Positions 1-8,834 are shown, counted from the first letter of the stretch. The stretch: 39,782 nt of DNA from Gammaproteobacteria bacterium UBA1119 (GCA_002313255.1 DCBA01000053.1:1-39782), one strand, 5' to 3'. Numbers and translations are program-made. The notes: a model not told the origin generated them from the letters alone.

Positions 1-1002
1 GAGTTCCTGGGCGGTGCCAGCGAGAAAATGGCTGGCAAGGATAGCGATATCGGGTTTGCGGTCGCGTAGAGCTGGAACGTGTATGCGAATCACGTTAATT
101 CGATGGTATAGGTCGTCGCGAAATCGGCTGTCTAGAACAAGAGACTCTAGATTTCGGTGGGTTGCTGTAATGATACGCACGTCTACGCTGATATTGTGGC
201 GTCCGCCAACTCGATAAAAGCTTCCTTCGGCGAGCACGCGCAGTAAGCGAGTTTGAGCAGGCAACGGCATATCGCCAATTTCGTCGAGAAAAAGGCTGCC
301 TCCATTGGCTTGTTCAAAGCGACCGGCGCGCTGTTCAGTGGCACCGGTGAATGCTCCCCGCTCGTGTCCGAACAGTTCAGATTCGATCAGCTCACTCGGT
401 ATGGCAGCCATATTGAGGGCGACTAATGGACCGGTGGCTCGAGGACTGTGATCGTGGAGGGCTTGGGCAACGAGCTCTTTTCCGCTGCCACTTTCACCCG
501 TGATCATTACGGTTGCCGTCGATTGCGTGAGGCGTCCGATTGCTCGGAATACTTCTTGCATCGCCGGCGCTCGACCCACAATACCGTTGGCGGAAGGCTC
601 CGCATCCAGCTCAATGGGATCTTGTCGTAGATGGGTTTGGTTTGCCGCACGTCGGACTGTGGCGACGATATCGTCGATGTCAAAAGGCTTAGCGACATAT
701 TCGAAGGCGCCGCGCTCAAATGACGTGACGGTTGTTTCGAGATCTGAATGCGCCGTCATAATAACGATCGGTAAATTTTCAAACCGGGCGTTTACCTCGG
801 ATAAAACATCGAAACCATCGGTGCCGGGCATGCGGATGTCGGAGACGATCACGTGAGGTTGTTGGGCGCTTTTAAGCGCATCGAGCAGTAGCTCGCCGTT
901 CGCGAAATCCCGGGTAGTGAATCCGGCCTTTTCAAATGCGCGATTGAGCACCCAACGAATGCTATCGTCGTCGTCGACGACCCAAACGATTAGATTAGCC
1001 AT
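1..1002 (-). CDS. ntrC: Nitrogen regulation response regulator NtrC (C-terminus cut by window edge)
   Basis: NtrC activates sigma-54 promoters of nitrogen-assimilation genes after phosphorylation by NtrB. I read this gene from an ATG at 1002 to base 1 without a stop, giving 334 residues. The receiver domain (about 1-120) has an acidic DDDD cluster near residue 10, the phospho-acceptor Asp55 in SDIRMPG, and a conserved Lys in AKPFD. The AAA+ domain starts near residue 140, with Walker A GESGSGKE, the sigma-54-contacting GAFTGA loop and Walker [10 protein letters not shown]. The C-terminal Fis-type HTH domain lies outside the window. The start overlaps the end of ntrB by 8 bp, so the two are co-transcribed and probably translationally coupled. 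The domain order and partner make NtrC more likely than another sigma-54 activator. Confidence 0.95.
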   Translation of the reverse strand, partial: MANLIVWVVDDDDSIRWVLNRAFEKAGFTTRDFANGELLLDALKSAQQPHVIVSDIRMPGTDGFDVLSEVNARFENLPIVIMTAHSDLETTVTSFERGAFEYVAKPFDIDDIVATVRRAANQTHLRQDPIELDAEPSANGIVGRAPAMQEVFRAIGRLTQSTATVMITGESGSGKELVAQALHDHSPRATGPLVALNMAAIPSELIESELFGHERGAFTGATEQRAGRFEQANGGSLFLDEIGDMPLPAQTRLLRVLAEGSFYRVGGRHNISVDVRIITATHRNLESLVLDSRFRDDLYHRINVIRIHVPALRDRKPDIAILASHFLAGTAQEL

Positions 1003-2092
1003 GTCTGGGTTGCTTAAGCGGTAGATACATCTCGAAGGTGGTCAACCCTGGAGCGCTTGTGCAGTCAATGATTCCATGGTGGTGATCGACAATCGCTTGA
1101 GTTAGCGCTAAACCTAAGCCGTGACCGTTGGCTTTACTAGTAATCATAGGAAAGAAAATTTGATCCATAATATCGGGTGGAATCCCCGGACCGTTGTCAC
1201 TAATCGCAATCCTGATGGCTAGTGGATGAATCCGCTTCCCAATCGTGAATCTGTGCACGACGCTTGTCGTTAAGGTAATGACCGGGTTAGTGGTTGCCTC
1301 GAGTGCGGCACGGGCATTTCGTACGATATTTAGGGTTGCTTGGACAAGTTGCTCAGAATCCGCTTCAAGATCAGGGACGCTAGGATCGTAGTCGCGCACA
1401 AATTCGACTGCTGCATCGGCGCGATTGGTCCCCCTTATAGCAGCGCTCTCTAGCGCAATCACGCGCTCCAGGATCTGGTGAATATTGACCTGGGTGAACG
1501 ACGGCGCTTTGTTCGGGCCGAGCAATCGGTCGACCAAATTGCACAATCGGTCGACCTCACTCATGATGACCGCGGTGTATTCGTGTTGTTCAGTCGAAAG
1601 CTCCGCCTGCAACAGTTGAGCCGCTCCGCGGATGCCCCCGAGGGGATTTTTTACTTCGTGTGCAAGACCACGAACGAGTTCTCGAGTCGCGCGTTGAGCT
1701 GTGCGGTTTTGATCTTCACGATTAATTTGTTTGAAGCGGTCCAGTGGTTCGATTTCAATGAGCACGCGTCCATTCTGTAGAGGAGAGATGGAATAGTTTG
1801 CCGTGATTTTTTCTCCTTTCGACGTTATCAGTAATGACGTTTCTCTTTTCGTAAACGGCTGATCGGAGGCAAGGTTGGTTCTCAATGCCGTTGCCGCTAG
1901 ATGTGGGTCTTTGAACAAGCTGGAAAACGGCGCTCCCAACGATCGGGTTAGGCTCTGACCAGATAGCGATTGAGCGGTTTGGTTTAGGTAAACCACAGAC
2001 AATTCCTCGTCGAGAACAATGACCGCCGCTTTAAGATGGTCAAGAACGTTGTTTGAGTCGATTATCACGAATACTTTAAGCCAGATGCTCAC
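995..2092 (-). CDS. ntrB: Nitrogen regulation sensor histidine kinase NtrB
   Basis: NtrB phosphorylates and dephosphorylates NtrC in response to the PII protein. The product has 365 residues: an N-terminal PAS-like domain (about 15-120), then the dimerisation/phospho-acceptor helix with His145 in GLAHEVKNPLGG, typical of NtrB. The HATPase domain follows, with the N box NIVRNARAAL (about 255), G1 DNGPGIPPDI (about 300) and G2 GHGLGLAL (about 323). There is no transmembrane segment, as expected for a cytoplasmic kinase. The longest frame begins with GTG at 2092 without a clear Shine-Dalgarno. A GTG at 2068 (residue 9) is an equally plausible start and gives an N-terminus closer to other NtrB proteins. 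glnA is not directly upstream, unlike in many proteobacteria. Confidence 0.95.
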   Translation of the reverse strand: MSIWLKVFVIIDSNNVLDHLKAAVIVLDEELSVVYLNQTAQSLSGQSLTRSLGAPFSSLFKDPHLAATALRTNLASDQPFTKRETSLLITSKGEKITANYSISPLQNGRVLIEIEPLDRFKQINREDQNRTAQRATRELVRGLAHEVKNPLGGIRGAAQLLQAELSTEQHEYTAVIMSEVDRLCNLVDRLLGPNKAPSFTQVNIHQILERVIALESAAIRGTNRADAAVEFVRDYDPSVPDLEADSEQLVQATLNIVRNARAALEATTNPVITLTTSVVHRFTIGKRIHPLAIRIAISDNGPGIPPDIMDQIFFPMITSKANGHGLGLALTQAIVDHHHGIIDCTSAPGLTTFEMYLPLKQPRHG

Positions 2093-2200
2093 TAACAGCG
2101 CAAAATTTGGAAGAGTTAAAGTGAATCGCGCGAATAACTAACATCGTCATATATGTAATTCATAGGGTCAGGCCTTGCCTATAAGTTAAGAGGCCAAACG

Positions 2201-2266
2201 TGCACTAAAATAGAGCAGTATGGGCACCCCCGTCAATATCGCTTGCGAGGCGCACCAAAATGGCAC
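2201..2266. promoter_or_regulatory. Two NtrC-box-like dyads upstream of ntrB
   Basis: The 234-bp gap between the tusA-like gene and ntrB carries TGCACTAAAATAGAGCAG (2201-2218), a near-perfect dyad (TGCACT / AGAGCA). About 50 bp away is GCACCAAAATGGCAC (2252-2266). Both resemble the NtrC box of glnA promoters (GCAC-N7-GTGC type, often with an A-rich centre). On the minus strand a GG-N10-GC pair lies at 2215-2228, but its flanks match the sigma-54 consensus poorly. Autoregulation of ntrBC by NtrC is therefore possible and not proven. I see no gene in this gap. Confidence 0.35.
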
Positions 2267-2326
2267 ATTAGGGACTTTCAGCATAGTCCGAGACTGGAAC
2301 CAACGTAACGATTGGACTCACCTTTG

Positions 2327-2572
2327 CTATTTACGTGATACCCGGATGACGAGTTGGATATCGTGGTGTTCATGGCTAGTTTCGAGCACGGTGTGGCCAT
2401 GCACGCGGCACCAAGCCGGAATATCTTCGAGCGACCCAGGATCTGTAGTAAGAACCTTGAGAATCGTTCCGGGAGTCAGCTGTTTGATTCTCTCCTGCGT
2501 ACGAATGACGGGGAGAGGACAAAGAAGTCCACGCGCATCGACAATCTTGATCGGTTGGTTAGGAGCCGACAT
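2327..2572 (-). CDS. TusA-like sulfur carrier protein
   Basis: This is an 81-residue TusA/SirA-family protein, a small cytoplasmic carrier that holds persulfide sulfur and hands it to acceptor enzymes such as tRNA thiolases. The family signature CPLPV sits near the N-terminus, with Cys18 the persulfide-carrying residue. The rest has the compact beta-alpha-beta-alpha pattern expected (DPGSLEDIPAWCR helix, then LVIRV strand). It starts inside the last 14 bp of the PP-loop gene upstream in the same operon, which suggests it is that protein's sulfur donor. It could be another member of the TusA family (YedF/YeeD-like), so I give no symbol. Confidence 0.88.
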   Translation of the reverse strand: MSAPNQPIKIVDARGLLCPLPVIRTQERIKQLTPGTILKVLTTDPGSLEDIPAWCRVHGHTVLETSHEHHDIQLVIRVSRK

Positions 2573-3626
2573 GCCAGCTAGGTTCGAGTTCGTTCGGCGC
2601 CATGGGGGTCACCTCGATATCGCGGGTTAGGCCGGTTGCGGACGCGACCGTCACCAATAGCTTGTCGGCGGCCCTTCCTTGACTGTATCGAGCCACAATG
2701 CGTGCGGCGAGTTCGATATCAGTCGTCGTCGGGCTACCATCGATCAGCGCGAGTGGACCGGGATAGTCGGTAACAACAAGGTGAGTGAACTGATTGCGGT
2801 ACCCGGCTAAGAATCGATTTTCACCTTCCTCGCGACCGATAATTAGCTTGAAGTGAGGCCTTGGCCGTATATGCCGACCTATTTTTAGTAGCATGATGTC
2901 GTCCAATTGGTAGTCCCTTGAGTCTCGAGCCTCCCAAAGGTCCCGGAGTTTGTTTGAATACGTTTCATCGGTGAGAAAACAACATCCGCCCGCAGGCTGT
3001 GCATAGTCGCTAAAACCAAATTTTTCGGCGAGTTCCATTTGTGGTTTCCGGCTACGCCCGTGAAACCCGAATAATTGGTCGCGGTTTACCCAACCTTCTC
3101 GTTCCGGAAGAGTTGGTGGCAGGTTGAGTGCGCACAGTGGCCGTAGAAGTCTGTCGTTGGCGCCGGACTCCTTGGCAATGATCGGCATCGTTTCCCGCCG
3201 TTGGGATTTAGGTCGTTGGCCGATCACTTCGCCTGTCAAAACGAAATCGAAATCCAGATCGTCTATCAGGCCAAGTTCTAGAGTTTTACCTACCATGAAG
3301 ATTTTGCAGTCGAGACAAGGGTTAAGGTTCTGGCCGTAGCCGTGTCGGGGATGCAAAACAACGTCTTTGTAGTCCTCGGAGATGTCGATTATGTGTAATT
3401 TGATACCAAGTTGTTCTGCCACCCACAAAGCATTGTTGCGTTTGGGCTTTTCGTGTTTGCGATCGCGAATCGAGTGGGTATGCCCTTCGACGCAAAAACC
3501 GGTAAAAAAGTTGACCCCTTCAACATGAATGCCTTGTTCCTGTACGACGCGTGCGGCGAGCATCGAGTCGAGTCCACCCGAAATGAGTGCGACAGCTCGG
3601 CGTTGAGGTCGAGGGATCGAGCGCAT
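2559..3626 (-). CDS. PP-loop ATPase, MnmA/ThiI-like tRNA sulfurtransferase with C-terminal NFACT-like domain
   Basis: The product has 355 residues. A PP-loop (SGGLDSM, residues 16-22) shows an adenylating N-type ATP pyrophosphatase fold as in MnmA, ThiI and TtcA. A CxxC pair (NPCLDC, Cys104 and Cys107) and a second Cys pair (AGGCCFLTD, Cys215/Cys216) sit where thiolases keep catalytic cysteines. The C-terminal part (from about 235, with LLKIGRHIRPR and LIIGREEGEN) resembles the NFACT-R/DUF814-type domain found fused to PP-loop proteins often annotated as tRNA 2-thiouridylase-like. The downstream overlapping TusA-like gene fits a sulfur-relay role. The exact tRNA position modified is not known to me. 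It is divergent from dtd, with 39 bp between the starts. Confidence 0.8.
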   Translation of the reverse strand: MRSIPRPQRRAVALISGGLDSMLAARVVQEQGIHVEGVNFFTGFCVEGHTHSIRDRKHEKPKRNNALWVAEQLGIKLHIIDISEDYKDVVLHPRHGYGQNLNPCLDCKIFMVGKTLELGLIDDLDFDFVLTGEVIGQRPKSQRRETMPIIAKESGANDRLLRPLCALNLPPTLPEREGWVNRDQLFGFHGRSRKPQMELAEKFGFSDYAQPAGGCCFLTDETYSNKLRDLWEARDSRDYQLDDIMLLKIGRHIRPRPHFKLIIGREEGENRFLAGYRNQFTHLVVTDYPGPLALIDGSPTTTDIELAARIVARYSQGRAADKLLVTVASATGLTRDIEVTPMAPNELEPSWHVGS

Positions 3627-3665
3627 GAATGGTATTTTAAACTATATTCTCAGTTGGTCGGTCAA

Positions 3666-4106
3666 TTGAAAGCAGTACTGCAACGGGTAACCAAGGCTCA
3701 GGTATCGGTGGGGGACGATGTCGTTGCCGAAATCGGTCCGGGACTATTGATTTTCCTAGGCGTCGTCAGAGGCGATACGAAAGAAACGGCTGTATGGATG
3801 GCACGCAAGACTCTTTCGATCCGTATTTTTGCTGACGAGAAACACGCTATGAACCTATCTGTTGTCGATGTCGCTGGAAGTCTGTTGGTGGTCTCTCAAT
3901 TTACGCTAGCCGCAGAAACTAGGCGCGGAAACCGTCCTAGCTATAGCTCGGCCGCAGAGTCTGCTGATGCTGAACGGTTATACGAGCACTACGTCGAGAC
4001 GTTGCGGTGCGAAACGAATCAAGTCGAAACGGGATCATTTGGTTCTGATATGCGGGTTACGCTCGAAAATGACGGGCCGGTTACGATTCTTCTCGACCAC
4101 GAGTAG
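3666..4106 (+). CDS. dtd: D-aminoacyl-tRNA deacylase
   Basis: Dtd hydrolyses D-amino acids wrongly attached to tRNA, and glycine mis-charged on tRNA-Ala. The encoded 146 residues match the family length of about 145. Signature motifs are SQFTLAAETRRGNRPSY in the middle and NDGPVTI near the C-terminus, where the Gly-Pro dipeptide that gives chiral proofreading is present. I place the start at TTG 3666 (reading M-K-A-V-L-Q-R-V), because homologues begin exactly here. The open frame extends upstream to 3411, but that part overlaps the divergent PP-loop gene and has no family similarity. The 3' end overlaps the convergent tatC by 26 bp. Confidence 0.93.
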   Translation: MKAVLQRVTKAQVSVGDDVVAEIGPGLLIFLGVVRGDTKETAVWMARKTLSIRIFADEKHAMNLSVVDVAGSLLVVSQFTLAAETRRGNRPSYSSAAESADAERLYEHYVETLRCETNQVETGSFGSDMRVTLENDGPVTILLDHE

Positions 4107-4869
4107 CGAAACGCGACAGGAAGATTCCAAGTTCGAATAGCGCCCACATCGGGATGGCCAACAGAACTTGGGATATCACATCGGGGGGCGTTAAAAGCAT
4201 GCCGAGAAAGAAGCATCCTACCAACACATAAAGTCGTTTCTCTGCCATGGATTCAGGCGAAGCGAAACCTGTCATGACCAACAGAACCGTAGCGATGGGG
4301 ATTTCGAACGCGAGCCCGAACGCAAGGAACATCTTAACGATGAAATCCAGGTACGGACTGATGTCCGTCATCCACGTTACGAATTCCATATTAACGCTCG
4401 CAAAAAAACCGAACACCAGCGGGAAGACGAGGTAATAGGCGAATGCGGTGCCTAAGTAAAAAAGAGCAATGCTGGAAACAAGCAACGGAATTGCAAAGTG
4501 TTTCTCACGTAAGTAGAGACCAGGGGCGATGAACCCCCAAGCCTGGTGGAGAATCACGGGCATCGCGAGAAAAACAGCCGCCAGGATCGCCAGCTTGAAC
4601 GGTGTTAGAAAGGGCGAGGCGACGTCGGTTGCGATCATCGTGCCACCTTCGGGAAGATGCGCCAGCAACGGCGCGGCGATGAATTCAAAGATGAGCGCAT
4701 TAAAGTAGAAAGTCGGTATAAAAAGCAGGACAACGACTATTAGCGACTTGAGAATACGGTTACGAAGCTCGAGCAGGTGTGAGAGAAAAGGTCGTTCATC
4801 GTTGTCGACAGACTGATCGTGATCGGCTGAGGATTTTTCGGTCTCAGGATTGGTGGCCTCGTCAGCCAC
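4081..4869 (-). CDS. tatC: Twin-arginine translocase subunit TatC
   Basis: TatC is the multi-spanning core of the Tat system and binds the twin-arginine signal peptide of folded proteins. The 262-residue product opens with an acidic cytoplasmic tail, then [14 protein letters not shown], the conserved N-terminal signature. About six hydrophobic segments follow, with the first periplasmic loop [17 protein letters not shown] typical of TatC. The GTG start at 4869 overlaps the tatB stop by 8 bp. It is the last gene of the minus-strand ubi-tat operon and runs convergently into dtd. Confidence 0.96.
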   Translation of the reverse strand: MADEATNPETEKSSADHDQSVDNDERPFLSHLLELRNRILKSLIVVVLLFIPTFYFNALIFEFIAAPLLAHLPEGGTMIATDVASPFLTPFKLAILAAVFLAMPVILHQAWGFIAPGLYLREKHFAIPLLVSSIALFYLGTAFAYYLVFPLVFGFFASVNMEFVTWMTDISPYLDFIVKMFLAFGLAFEIPIATVLLVMTGFASPESMAEKRLYVLVGCFFLGMLLTPPDVISQVLLAIPMWALFELGIFLSRFATRGREES

Positions 4870-5203
4870 CGGCGGTTGCCCCCTCTTTATCGTCTGTGGT
4901 GGCGTCAGAGGTTAGCTGCCGCGCGATGGGATCGATAGAGTCCGTAACCCCATCCATTTCGGTCTTTACGTCCTGTTCCAAGCGGTTGATTTCTTCTTTG
5001 ATCTGTTCGTCGTGTAATTGACGACGAATATCGTCCATGCCGACTTCGTGTTCTATTTCAGTTTTGACGCTGTAATAGCTCCGTCGTAATCGGCCGAACC
5101 AAAGTCCTAGCGTTCGAATTGCCGTGGGTAAACGCTCCGGCCCGAGCACCACCAACGCGACGGCGCACACAAGCACGAGTTCCGGGAACGCAATATCAAA
5201 CAT
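4862..5203 (-). CDS. tatB: Sec-independent translocase protein TatB
   Basis: TatB is the single-span Tat subunit that pairs with TatC in the substrate receptor. I start it at ATG 5203, giving 113 residues with the classic N-terminus [20 protein letters not shown], then GPERLP, the hinge that follows the membrane helix. The amphipathic helix [12 protein letters not shown] and a long charged helix follow, and the tail is acidic and low complexity. The frame is open further upstream to 5347, but that part lies over tatA and has no similarity. It overlaps tatA by 8 bp. Confidence 0.95.
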   Translation of the reverse strand: MFDIAFPELVLVCAVALVVLGPERLPTAIRTLGLWFGRLRRSYYSVKTEIEHEVGMDDIRRQLHDEQIKEEINRLEQDVKTEMDGVTDSIDPIARQLTSDATTDDKEGATAGG

Positions 5204-5435
5204 TCGTATCCTGTTTGGGCGTATCGTCAGAGTCGGTTTCGCTGGAAACGTTTTCCGCGACACCAGCATCCGTAGAATCGGTGCTGGCTTCCTCCTCGTT
5301 GTTGTTGCCGGACATTGCGGATCGAAAGCCTTTGATAGCGCCACCAAGGTCGGAGCCTAAGGTCTTAATTCGTTTGGCACCGAAAATAACAATGACGATC
5401 GCAAGTATGATCAGTAATTCTGTGGGACCAGGCAT
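5196..5435 (-). CDS. tatA: Twin-arginine translocase subunit TatA
   Basis: TatA polymerises to form the Tat transport path. The 79-residue product has a short N-terminus ([20 protein letters not shown]), where one hydrophobic helix runs into the [20 protein letters not shown] hinge and amphipathic helix that mark TatA/TatE. A polar Asp/Glu/Ser-rich tail follows. The Gly-Pro pair near the start, where many TatA proteins begin with a Gly or Ser, is a minor variation. It follows ubiB after 93 bp that hold no gene. Confidence 0.95.
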   Translation of the reverse strand: MPGPTELLIILAIVIVIFGAKRIKTLGSDLGGAIKGFRSAMSGNNNEEEASTDSTDAGVAENVSSETDSDDTPKQDTNV

Positions 5436-5528
5436 GGCGATCTTCCTCTCGTTTTACGAGTGACCGACCATTATAGACCCCTGGCGCAAACGTTATTGGG
5501 TCGTGGAAAGAACGACGGGAGCGGCAAA

Positions 5529-7175
5529 TTAACCGCGACCCACCAGAACTGAACCTACCAACGTTGCGGCAATACCCGCGGTTGCGGTCATGTTATCTCC
5601 GCCTATAGCGATCACCTCCATGAACGATTCCCAAAGTAATCCCAAACCCGCAACCACTAACACCGCGCCAGCGACGCGCGCGCGTCGTCGTCGTCGTCGT
5701 TCCGAAAGTAGCGCCGAGGTGAGATTTTCCATGGCTTGTTTTTGTTCGACCGCGAGACGTCCCAGCTCGGGCAATTGACGCGAGCCCGTTATGAGCAGCT
5801 CGGGAATGCGTGGAAGGAGCTCTATAAGCCCGGGTCCTTGATCTACTACCGTTTTGAGTATGGCTCCAGGACCGTAGTGTTCACGCATCCATTTTTCCAT
5901 GAAGGGTTTTGCCGTTGCCCACAAATTGAGATCTGGGTATAGCTGTCGTCCCAGGCCCTCGATGTTCAATAGCGTTTTCTGTAATAACACCAATTGCGGT
6001 TGGACTTCCATGTCGAACCGACGAGCAGCCGAGAATAGGGCGATTAAAAAGGATCCAAACGATATCTCTGCCAGGGGGCGCTGAAAAAAGGGTTGACACA
6101 ACTGCCGAATCGTCGATTCGAATTCGCGCGCATCGGTCTTAGCGGAGATCCAACCGGATTCAGTGTGGAGTTTCGCGATCTCAGCGTAGTCTTCGTTGAA
6201 GAAAGCGACGATATTCCGCGCGAGGTAGGCCTGATCCTCTTTGGTCAGTTGTCCGATGATGGCGCAATCGATAGCGATGTAGCTGGGGTTGGCCGGATCG
6301 GAAACGTCGACGAAAATGTTTCCAGGATGCATGTCGGCATGAAAAAAGTTGTCGTTGAATACCTGTACGAAAAAAGTTTCGACACCGCGCTCAGCTAATT
6401 TTTTTAGATCTGTCCCACGCCTGCGTAAAGTTTCGAGGTCCGATATCGGCACGCCCTTAACCCGCTCCATGACAAGTACGTTCACAGAAGACAAATCGTC
6501 GTAGACCTTCGGTACGTACAATAAAGGCGACGTTTCAAAATTTCGTTGTAACCGGACTGTGTTTGCCGATTCCCGCAATAAATCGAGTTCTGCAAGGATC
6601 GTTTTTTCGTAATCCTCAACAACGCGAATCAAGTGCAATCGGCGGGCATCGGAAAAAAAACGTTCGAGCAACTTTGCCAATGCGAGGATGAGAGCCAGGT
6701 CTTTTTTAATGACTCCTGCGATACCGGGCCGTATGACTTTGACGACAACTTCTTCGCCGCTAGTCAGGGTGGCCTCATGCACTTGTGCAAGTGACGCGGA
6801 GGCGAGGGGTTGCTCCGAAAAAGTCGCGAAAGAGTCTGTAAGAGGTCGCCCGATCTCCGTTTCGATCGTGGAAATGGCCATCGCACTTGGGAATGGCGGG
6901 ACTCGGTCTTGGAGGCGCGCGAGCTCGTCGGCGTATTCTTCGGGCAACAAATCTCTTCGCGTCGAGAGGAGTTGTCCAAACTTGATGAACACGGGTCCTA
7001 GGCGTTCGATAGCAAGCCTGCATCGTTTTGCTTCTGAGATCTGGGGAGTAGGAAGCAATGACGTGGGAAACAGATACCGTGTCCAATGGTCTATTTGTAA
7101 TGCTTGTGGAATCGTATCCAGCCGATACCGCAGAGCAGTCGTGAGAATCTGTACTCCTCGACGTAGCGGAATCAA
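5529..7175 (-). CDS. ubiB: Ubiquinone biosynthesis accessory kinase-like protein UbiB
   Basis: UbiB is a membrane-bound atypical kinase/ATPase needed for ubiquinone synthesis. The 548-residue product carries the UbiB hallmarks: KxGQ (Lys65-Gln68) in PVFIKFGQLLSTRRDLLP, the Ala-rich loop PLASASLAQVHEA in place of a P-loop, VKVIRPG with the ion-pair Lys, ELDLLRESANT, and HADMHPGN with the catalytic-loop residues. The C-terminus has two hydrophobic helices expected for membrane anchoring, preceded by a run of six Arg. Its ATG overlaps the ubiJ stop by 4 bp (ATGA), so the two are coupled. Confidence 0.95.
   Translation of the reverse strand: MIPLRRGVQILTTALRYRLDTIPQALQIDHWTRYLFPTSLLPTPQISEAKRCRLAIERLGPVFIKFGQLLSTRRDLLPEEYADELARLQDRVPPFPSAMAISTIETEIGRPLTDSFATFSEQPLASASLAQVHEATLTSGEEVVVKVIRPGIAGVIKKDLALILALAKLLERFFSDARRLHLIRVVEDYEKTILAELDLLRESANTVRLQRNFETSPLLYVPKVYDDLSSVNVLVMERVKGVPISDLETLRRRGTDLKKLAERGVETFFVQVFNDNFFHADMHPGNIFVDVSDPANPSYIAIDCAIIGQLTKEDQAYLARNIVAFFNEDYAEIAKLHTESGWISAKTDAREFESTIRQLCQPFFQRPLAEISFGSFLIALFSAARRFDMEVQPQLVLLQKTLLNIEGLGRQLYPDLNLWATAKPFMEKWMREHYGPGAILKTVVDQGPGLIELLPRIPELLITGSRQLPELGRLAVEQKQAMENLTSALLSERRRRRRARVAGAVLVVAGLGLLWESFMEVIAIGGDNMTATAGIAATLVGSVLVGRG
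5683..5700. repeat. (CGT)6 trinucleotide tract inside ubiB
   Basis: Six perfect CGT repeats on the plus strand lie inside the coding part of ubiB. On the coding strand they give five consecutive CGA arginine codons followed by CGC, encoding the basic patch just before the C-terminal membrane helices. Confidence 0.9.
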
Positions 7176-7714
7176 CGTTCTTCTGCCTCTTTGAGACGTT
7201 TTTGTAACGCTTCAACGGCCGATGTTAATTCTTCGATTGAAGATTTGAGTTGGTCGATCTCGGCTCGGTTTGCGGCACCGGTAGTACGCCGGACGACCTC
7301 GTTTGCCAGGCCCTCGACTGCCGATCGCATCGCGCCCACGCCTACTTCGGCGGCAGAGCGCATCTGATCAGTTAATTGTTGTGCCTCCAGCGCCGGCTTG
7401 AAGACGCGTCGAAAGTCTTCCAGTAACGTCAAATCACCGTCAAGCGAGACCACATCGGTCTGTTTTCCCAGCATGACTTCAAAGATTCCCGAAATCGAAC
7501 CGCTCACCTTTAGGTCTGGGGTAGGATCAATATTCCCGAGGACTCTCGCCTTACCCCCGGTGAATCGAAATGACAAATTCAACCCGGTGGCGTCAATCAC
7601 TATGCACTTTTCGTCGAGCCTCTCGATGGCTTCTCTGGCGCCGTCGTCGAGGCTATTTTTGGCGCGCAGTACGGCTTCAATCGCGGCGGCAGTGGTGGAT
7701 TCAATGAGGGTCAT
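7172..7714 (-). CDS. ubiJ: Ubiquinone biosynthesis accessory factor UbiJ (SCP2 domain)
   Basis: UbiJ is a lipid-binding scaffold of the soluble ubiquinone-biosynthesis complex, working with UbiK. The product has 180 residues with an SCP2 fold (about 15-110; LSFRFTGGKARVLGNIDPTPDLKV region) and a C-terminal coiled coil rich in Glu, Lys and Leu (about 145-180), the usual architecture. The gene sits between ubiE and ubiB as in E. coli and overlaps both by 4 bp. Sequence conservation in this family is low, so the call rests on architecture plus position. Confidence 0.87.
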   Translation of the reverse strand: MTLIESTTAAAIEAVLRAKNSLDDGAREAIERLDEKCIVIDATGLNLSFRFTGGKARVLGNIDPTPDLKVSGSISGIFEVMLGKQTDVVSLDGDLTLLEDFRRVFKPALEAQQLTDQMRSAAEVGVGAMRSAVEGLANEVVRRTTGAANRAEIDQLKSSIEELTSAVEALQKRLKEAEER

Positions 7715-8448
7715 TTTTCAGCTCGATGAATGGCGACTAAGCCGCCCAATAAATTTTCGTAACGAACTTCAGGGAAACCGGCGTCCGTGATTATGCAGTT
7801 TAGTTCCGATTGATTCGGATGTACGTCTATCGACTCTATTAGGTAGCGATAGGACGCGGAATCCCCCGCGATCAGTTGACCTGCAATGGGCCAAGACTGC
7901 TGATAAAACCTGTAGGCTCTTTTCAGCAAAGGGTGGGTTGTCTTAGAGAACTCGAGAATGACGAGGATTCCACCAGGTTTCAAGATACGGTGACACTCGG
8001 ACAGTGCGCAGTCCTTATTCGTCATATTGCGTAAACCAAATGCGATAGTAATTGCATCGAAATAGCAGTCCGAAAAAGGTAACTTTTCAGCATCTGCGAC
8101 TGTCGTTTGAATCCATGCATAACCTGAATCGATGAGCTTATCGCGACCAATATTGGTCATTGATTCGTTAATGTCCGCGAGAATTACTTGGCCTTCGTGA
8201 CCGACCACATCGGCTAGAAGACCGCAAAGATCGCCTGTACCACCAGCGACATCAAGTACCTTTGATCCCGGTCTTAACGATGTGGTCTCGATGGCGATAC
8301 GCTTAAAAATTCGGTGGAGTCCAAACGACATCACGTCGTTCATGACGTCGTAACGATCGGCGACGGTTCGAAAAATATTTCCCACGCGTCGGGTTTTTTC
8401 GTCAGGCTCGACGAAATCGTAGCCGAAATTCACTCGATCCTCATTCAC
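7711..8448 (-). CDS. ubiE: Ubiquinone/menaquinone C-methyltransferase UbiE
   Basis: UbiE methylates the benzoquinol ring using S-adenosylmethionine. Motifs visible are YDVMNDVMSFGLHR near the N-terminus, the SAM-binding motif LDVAGGTGDL, ITIAFGLRNM and LKPGGILVILEFSKT, all characteristic. I place the start at GTG 8448 (245 residues). It overlaps the previous stop as GTGA, and AGAGG lies 7 nt upstream as a good ribosome binding site. A longer frame from ATG 8469 would overlap the previous gene by 25 bp and adds seven residues without similarity. Confidence 0.95.
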   Translation of the reverse strand: MNEDRVNFGYDFVEPDEKTRRVGNIFRTVADRYDVMNDVMSFGLHRIFKRIAIETTSLRPGSKVLDVAGGTGDLCGLLADVVGHEGQVILADINESMTNIGRDKLIDSGYAWIQTTVADAEKLPFSDCYFDAITIAFGLRNMTNKDCALSECHRILKPGGILVILEFSKTTHPLLKRAYRFYQQSWPIAGQLIAGDSASYRYLIESIDVHPNQSELNCIITDAGFPEVRYENLLGGLVAIHRAEK

Positions 8449-8834
8449 GATTCGACCTCTGGTTTCCACTGTCCGACGGGAATCGTGGGTAATCGGGACG
8501 CATTAGCTGACCGCAATTCAACAATGTATTTTTGCCAGTATTCTTCTTTGTGACGGGATAGATCTGCGAGGTAGTCCCAAGAATAGATGCCGGTGTCGTG
8601 CCCATCACTGAAAACAATTCGTAGCGCATAATTCCCAATCGATTCCATCGAATCGATGCCGATGTGTTTCTTTCCCGTTTGTAGCTTCCGTTCTGACTCG
8701 GAATGGCCGCGGACCTCGGCCGACGGCGAGTACACCCGTAGAAGTTCTGCCGGTAAAAGCGAGTCGAAGCCATCGGCATAACAAAGTTCGAGCGTTCGGG
8801 ACGCAGCGTGGTACGTGATGGATTGGGGATTCAC
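8445..8834 (-). CDS. DUF971 domain protein (gamma-butyrobetaine hydroxylase-like N-terminal domain)
   Basis: The 129-residue protein consists of one DUF971 domain, the small fold found at the N-terminus of gamma-butyrobetaine hydroxylases and as free-standing proteins. Typical features are the LPAELLRVYSPSAEV segment, the middle YALRIVFSDGHDTGIYSWDYL with the conserved DGHDTGIYSW core, and a helical tail. In proteobacteria it is commonly placed beside hslVU and ubiE, as here. Free-standing members have been linked to iron-sulfur or metal handling, but I cannot confirm a role from sequence. It lies 8 bp after hslU. Confidence 0.9.
   Translation of the reverse strand: MNPQSITYHAASRTLELCYADGFDSLLPAELLRVYSPSAEVRGHSESERKLQTGKKHIGIDSMESIGNYALRIVFSDGHDTGIYSWDYLADLSRHKEEYWQKYIVELRSANASRLPTIPVGQWKPEVES

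Noticed and set aside
3411..3665. N-terminal extension of dtd
   Set aside because: It lies over the divergent PP-loop gene. D-aminoacyl-tRNA deacylases begin at the point I chose (TTG 3666).
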